A stretch of DNA of 64,000 nt. Source: Symbiodinium sp. CCMP2592. Lineage: Eukaryota > Sar > Dinophyceae > Suessiales > Symbiodiniaceae. Below are positions 60,630 to 64,000 of the stretch, one piece after another. A program made the translations under genes and the position numbers. Positions within the stretch are counted from its first letter, which is position 1, and the number at the start of each line of letters is the position of its first letter. A model generated the notes under the pieces. The model was given only the letters and a program-made list of their open reading frames with translations. It was not told the origin of the DNA and made no database searches. The stretch lies in assembly GCA_905221615.1 (NCBI GenBank), contig CAJNDT010006016.1, positions 242,001-306,000 on the forward strand, given 5' to 3'.

Positions 60630-60746
60630 CTCAAGGGCAGACTGCGAGAGGATGCACTGGGAAGATGCGGTGGTGCGCCGTCGCTTCAGCAAGATTCCCT
60701 GGCAGATTTCTACCGACCATGACATGTTTCGGACTGGGATCGCAGC

Positions 60747-60792
60747 CGTACTTCTTGTCGAACTCGGCAAGTGCTGCAGCATTTTCCTCACC
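60747..60792 (-). CDS. coiled-coil gene exon
   Basis: After CTAGTCAG. Reads GEENAAALAEFDKKY; GC donor leaves one base, matching the two-base start of the next exon. Confidence 0.5.
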
Positions 60793-60870
60793 CTGACTAG
60801 ACACTTGCAATAGCAGCATGGCAGACTTCTCATGCAGATTCTCGTGTGCGAATGCAGCTCATAGCCGCAC

Positions 60871-60918
60871 CTTTGCTTTGGCAGCTTCCGCAAGCTCTTC
60901 CTTTTCTGTTGCAGCAGC
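60871..60918 (-). CDS. coiled-coil gene exon
   Basis: Reads AAATEKEELAEAAKAK; donor GTGCGG; 16 codons, phase 0. Confidence 0.53.
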
Positions 60919-61035
60919 CTCGTGACACATCCGGAACTAAACTCACCACATCGCTGACGTCGCTATGCCGCTGCAGAGGGAAGTGAAGTATCGCCAGCTT
61001 CAAAGTCGGCCCAATGTGGTGGAACTGGGAGAGGC

Positions 61036-61080
61036 TGTCCAAAGTGCCGCCTCGGCATCTGCAGCTTCCTTTGCCGCAGC
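61036..61080 (-). CDS. coiled-coil gene exon
   Basis: After CATCGCAG. Reads AAAKEAADAEAALWT; GC donor proposed, phase 0. Confidence 0.48.
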
Positions 61081-61202
61081 CTGCGATGATGACAAAGGCA
61101 ACACGAACACCAATCCACTGGCTCCACCACCAAACCATAAACTAGGAACCCTGCACACCGCACACATTCTGCCTATCTTCTGTATTCTGCCATGTAGAAT
61201 AC

Positions 61203-61256
61203 TATGGCCTCGGCGTCCTGCTTGAGGCGGTGGACTTCGTCCTTGGCCTCCTCGAC
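61203..61256 (-). CDS. coiled-coil gene exon
   Basis: Reads VEEAKDEVHRLKQDAEAI; donor GTATTC; 18 codons, phase 0. A TTTAGGG tract lies just upstream in the intron. Confidence 0.52.
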
Positions 61257-61557
61257 CTTCGCGTTAAAGGCAAAGCGAGTTTAGGGTTTAGGGGTTCAGT
61301 ATGTCGGGATTGAGGTTTTCGAACCTAGCGTCTAGATGCTTCTGCCAAAAATGGGAGGAGCCTTGGTTCCTGAAACAGGATGGCAGGAAGAATCGTCTCC
61401 GCTTCCGTGCGCTATGATGTCTTCAGCAAGGCTGGCTGGTTTACAAGGAAGTTGTCTGGAACTCGGTTGGAGCTTGAGGTGCTTACCATGCTGCACTCTG
61501 CTGGCATACACGCAATGGTGGCGGTAGCCTGTCATGAGCAACCGATAATCGGGCCTC

Positions 61558-61596
61558 CTGGGTGAGTGCCGCAAGTTCTCGTTTCTTGGCTTCCAC
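61558..61596 (-). CDS. coiled-coil gene exon
   Basis: After TGCTCCAG. Reads VEAKKRELAALTQ; 13 codons. The donor would be GA; the frame is open a little further. Confidence 0.43.
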
Positions 61597-61634
61597 CTGG
61601 AGCACATAGAAACGGCTGGGAGGTGGCGTGCTAC

Positions 61635-61676
61635 ATCCACGCCGGCCTCATCTTGGAGCTTGTCCAACTTCGCTGC
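61635..61676 (-). CDS. coiled-coil gene exon
   Basis: Reads AAKLDKLQDEAGVD; donor GTAGCA; 14 codons, phase 0. The next exon is only 38 nt away, a very short intron, so either boundary may be off. Confidence 0.45.
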
Positions 61677-61810
61677 CTCACGACCACCATCATGCATAAA
61701 TAATATACACCTCAATATACTGTATGTTATATCGTTATCTCTAGTGAAGAAAAATTGAATTTGAAACATACTAGGCAGTATAATAAAGAGGCGACTCCGA
61801 GACTCCCTGC

Positions 61811-61879
61811 CTGGTCTGCGGCGTTCTCCTCCGTTGTCGTGGCCTTCTCGCGCTTCTCAGCCGCCAGCTCCTTGGCTTC
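61811..61879 (-). CDS. coiled-coil gene exon
   Basis: After ACTCCAG. Reads EAKELAAEKREKATTTEENA; GC donor; 23 codons, phase 0. Confidence 0.55.
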
Positions 61880-62102
61880 CTGGAGTTCAGGCAGAGGGCT
61901 TCAGGATGCTTAGGGATCATGACTACGACAACAATCATAAATTTCTATGTAAAATATTGTTGATCATGACAATAGTAATAGTGATAATAAGTGATCAGGG
62001 TTCAGAGGAAGGGAGTCAAGGGTTTAGGGTTTAGGAATTAGAATATTTAGGGCTCAGGGCCGTGCAGAGACGAAAAAAGACTGCGGATTCCCGGGTCCGC
62101 AC

Positions 62103-62150
62103 CTCAGCATCTGCGAAGGCTTCGCCTGCTGCAGACATGGTCTCCGCGAC
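62103..62150 (-). CDS. coiled-coil gene exon
   Basis: After ACTTCCAG. Reads VAETMSAAGEAFADAE; donor GTGCGG; 16 codons, phase 0. Confidence 0.5.
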
Positions 62151-62392
62151 CTGGAAGTTGCTTTAGAGTCTGAGATCTGCTGTCTTTCCAGCCCTTTGAG
62201 AAGTTCTCCAGTCGGAATTCGGTTACCGGAACCCCCAACCCAAACGAAGCCGAAGCTTCTCTTCCTGTTGAAGCCCAAAGCACTCACCGCCCCCAAACCT
62301 CTTGAAAGTTTGAGCCTAAACCCTCGAAAACCTGCAACACCCAAAATCCTAAACCCTCAAACCCTAAACCCAAAACCCAAAAAAAGGCGCGC

Positions 62393-62486
62393 CTTCGCCT
62401 CAAGCTCGTCACGTCGGCTCTTTCGCTCAGCTGTGGTCGACCGGGCTGGGACGGTCTCCTTGGGCTCCTCCCTGAGACGGTCGTAG
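62393..62486 (-). CDS. coiled-coil gene exon
   Basis: After CACAAAG. Reads YDRLREEPKETVPARSTTAE then RKSRRDELEAK; ends at a GC donor (GCGCGC), phase 0. Confidence 0.52.
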
Positions 62487-62504
62487 CTTTGTGGGTTGAA
62501 GGAC

Positions 62505-63644
62505 TGCTGGTTTGGGTGTTTAGAGGTTTAGGGTTTAGGGTTTAGGGGTTTAGGGTTTAGGGGTTTGGGGGCTTTGGGGTTTTGGGCATGTATGATTTCG
62601 GGATTTCCTGTTTACATGCTTGCAGATTCAGGGGCCCCATGGAGCCCGTAGGACAAACAATCTAGCATCCAATTCAGCGGGGTCATCCACTCAGAGCTTG
62701 CCGTGCTTTCCAGAATGCTCGATTTGCGATGCCGCCCGTCGTAGCAGGTGCCCCCTTGGGCTCTCTTAACTGTAACCTGAAAGGGAAACCCCGGATTCCA
62801 GGAACCCTAAACTACTGCCACCATTCTGTTTTGGGATATTTCACAGCAACCAGCCACAGAAGTCGCGTCTATGCGAAAACCTTGGCTCAAACACTTCATT
62901 TTAAACGGGCATCGAACTTATGACTGCAATGATTCTGATTGCTATGGTGTTGATTGCTGTGGTTATTAAGATTCCTACCATACTATCGTGGTTCAAAATT
63001 CTTATTATCCTTATTAATAGTTGTATTTCTACCACTACTACAACTACTATTATGACAACAACAACGACGACTACGACTGCGAATGCGATTACGGTACGAC
63101 GATGACTATTACTACTGCTTCAGTTTATATTTCTACTTCTATTTGTACCTCTATTTGTACCACCAGTACGAAAACCCGATAACTACTACGTGTACTACTG
63201 CTATTGCTACTACTGTGAGACTACGACTATCACTAGTAATACTTTGATTATGACGATGATTAAATGTGTTTGTGCATTAACATATAACTACTATGTGTTT
63301 TCCATTACTCGTTATACTAAGCCTGTTACCACGATTATGACTATTAGTATGATGATGATCCTTTGGTGGCCTCTTCTCTCCAGAGCTGCTTTCACTCTCC
63401 TCCGAGCACCTCACGGAATCCGAGCCCGGGCTTTCGTGGCATAGTTTAGGGCTTCAGGGTTCAGGGTTCAAAGCTTGGGGTGTGCGGTTCAGGCTTTGGG
63501 AGTTCGGGTTTTGTTGAGTTTTGGGCTTTACGGTTGCAATCCGCATCCAAGCGTGACGCGTCTTTTGAGCAAAGCAGGCGCGAGCGCGTCGGCGCAGTCT
63601 CGAATTTTGGGCTTAGGGTTTGGGGTATCGGATGTTTGTGGTTT
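62505..63644. other. intron-like sequence, no exon called
   Basis: TTTAGGG units at 62520-62590 and AT-rich ACT/GAT triplet sequence at 62920-63360. A possible exon near 63400-63440 reads ESPGSDS on the minus strand before GTGAGG. Confidence 0.4.
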
Positions 63645-63710
63645 TTGCAGAGCTCGGGCCATGGCTCGCTGTCGGAAGCGTCCTTCTTCACCGGCTCCTT
63701 CTCCATGCGC
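63645..63710 (-). CDS. candidate exon, upstream part of the coiled-coil gene
   Basis: After AATCAG. Reads RMEKEPVKKDASDSEPWPEL, charged; 3' end not resolved. A TTTAGGG tract precedes it. Confidence 0.38.
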
Positions 63711-63869
63711 CTGATTGGTTTAGGGTTTAGGGATTATACCTGGGCCCTAAGGAACCTACCTTTTCAGGGTTCCCTAATATGATTTCTTTACATAAGTCCT
63801 TAAAGAGGTAGGTTACGTGGGGTTAAGGTTGGGTTTAGGGTTCAGGGGCACTGGGCAGCAGCCCAGGGC

Positions 63870-63942
63870 AGCTTTTGGGCTTCTTCTCAGGTCTTCCCTC
63901 TCTGTGCCTGCGCTTCTGCGGCTCCGCATCCTGTGGTCGGTC
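63870..63942 (-). CDS. candidate exon, upstream part of the coiled-coil gene
   Basis: After CCCCACAG. Reads DRPQDAEPQKRRHREGRPEK; the donor is uncertain. It is the last island before the window edge. Confidence 0.35.
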
Positions 63943-64000
63943 CTGTGGGGAAGAAGTATCTTATTATTGTTGTTAGTCTTGTTAGTTTTATTCTGGTTGA

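Larger units (their letters stand above)
58708..63942 (-). other. inferred host gene of many micro-exons: acidic coiled-coil protein
   Basis: This groups the minus-strand exons below; grouping is inferred. Nine consecutive exons from 62486 to 60871 all leave in phase 0, mostly Ala/Glu/Lys heptad-like sequence. Then 60747-60792 leaves phase 1 and joins 60629, and 60292-60357 leaves phase 1 and joins 59949. Donors are a mix of GT and GC, with one or two possible GA, as reported for dinoflagellates. Introns hold TTTAGGG tracts and MITE-like pieces. The product is a long acidic coiled coil with a basic/Pro-rich and repetitive end. No enzyme domain is seen, and its role is unknown. Confidence 0.6.

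Noticed and set aside
1-64000. Dinoflagellate spliced-leader gene, rRNA genes or complete tRNA
   Set aside because: Scanned by eye for the conserved spliced-leader core and for tRNA B boxes; only one tRNA-like relic found.

Overview
The window looks like nuclear DNA of a dinoflagellate, most like the Symbiodiniaceae and relatives. This is an inference from several things seen together. There is a very long Ty1/copia polyprotein with extra enzyme-like domains. There is a tyrosine-recombinase retroelement carrying a cytosine-5 DNA methyltransferase. Dozens of interstitial TTTAGGG tracts are present. Host coding sequence survives only as micro-exons of about 40-200 nt, several of them with apparent GC splice donors. 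No rRNA, no complete tRNA, no CRISPR array, no bacterial-type operon and no dinoflagellate spliced-leader sequence was seen.

Layout. 1-5258: mostly non-coding and microsatellite-rich, with two weak plus-strand exon candidates near 0.8-1.3 kb. 5264-14013: a full-length copia element on the minus strand, with 177-bp LTRs that read as identical, a 5-bp GAAAA target duplication, and a pol reading frame broken in RNase H. 14738-15778: a roughly 1-kb foldback array of about 20 alternating copies of one short motif. 16.0-19.1 kb: a C-rich degenerate ACCCT-type satellite. 19.7-26.5 kb: scattered minus-strand exons. 27.0-37.7 kb: exons of what appears to be one large minus-strand gene for a secreted or membrane-anchored protein (glycine-rich strand repeats, then cysteine-rich modules, then a membrane helix, then a basic tail). 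40198-49436: a minus-strand DIRS/Ngaro-type retroelement with split direct repeats (A1 ... B1-A2-B2), encoding a Gag-like ORF, a tyrosine recombinase, an RGG-rich ORF, and a DNMT3-like cytosine methyltransferase joined to reverse transcriptase and RNase H. 51.6-56.7 kb: exons of three or more minus-strand genes. 58.7-63.9 kb: a minus-strand gene of at least a dozen micro-exons encoding an acidic coiled-coil protein.

Nearly all credible coding sequence from 5 kb to 64 kb, including both retroelements, lies on the minus strand, as expected for the unidirectional gene clusters of dinoflagellates. The two retroelements are the best-supported items. Host exons were found by eye, from open frames flanked by AG acceptors and GT/GC donors and by phase agreement between neighbours, so their exact ends are provisional. 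The most unusual content is the methyltransferase-bearing recombinase retroelement, the dioxygenase-like and frame-displaced zinc-ribbon segments inside the copia polyprotein, the foldback array, and the close association of micro-exons with telomere-like introns.
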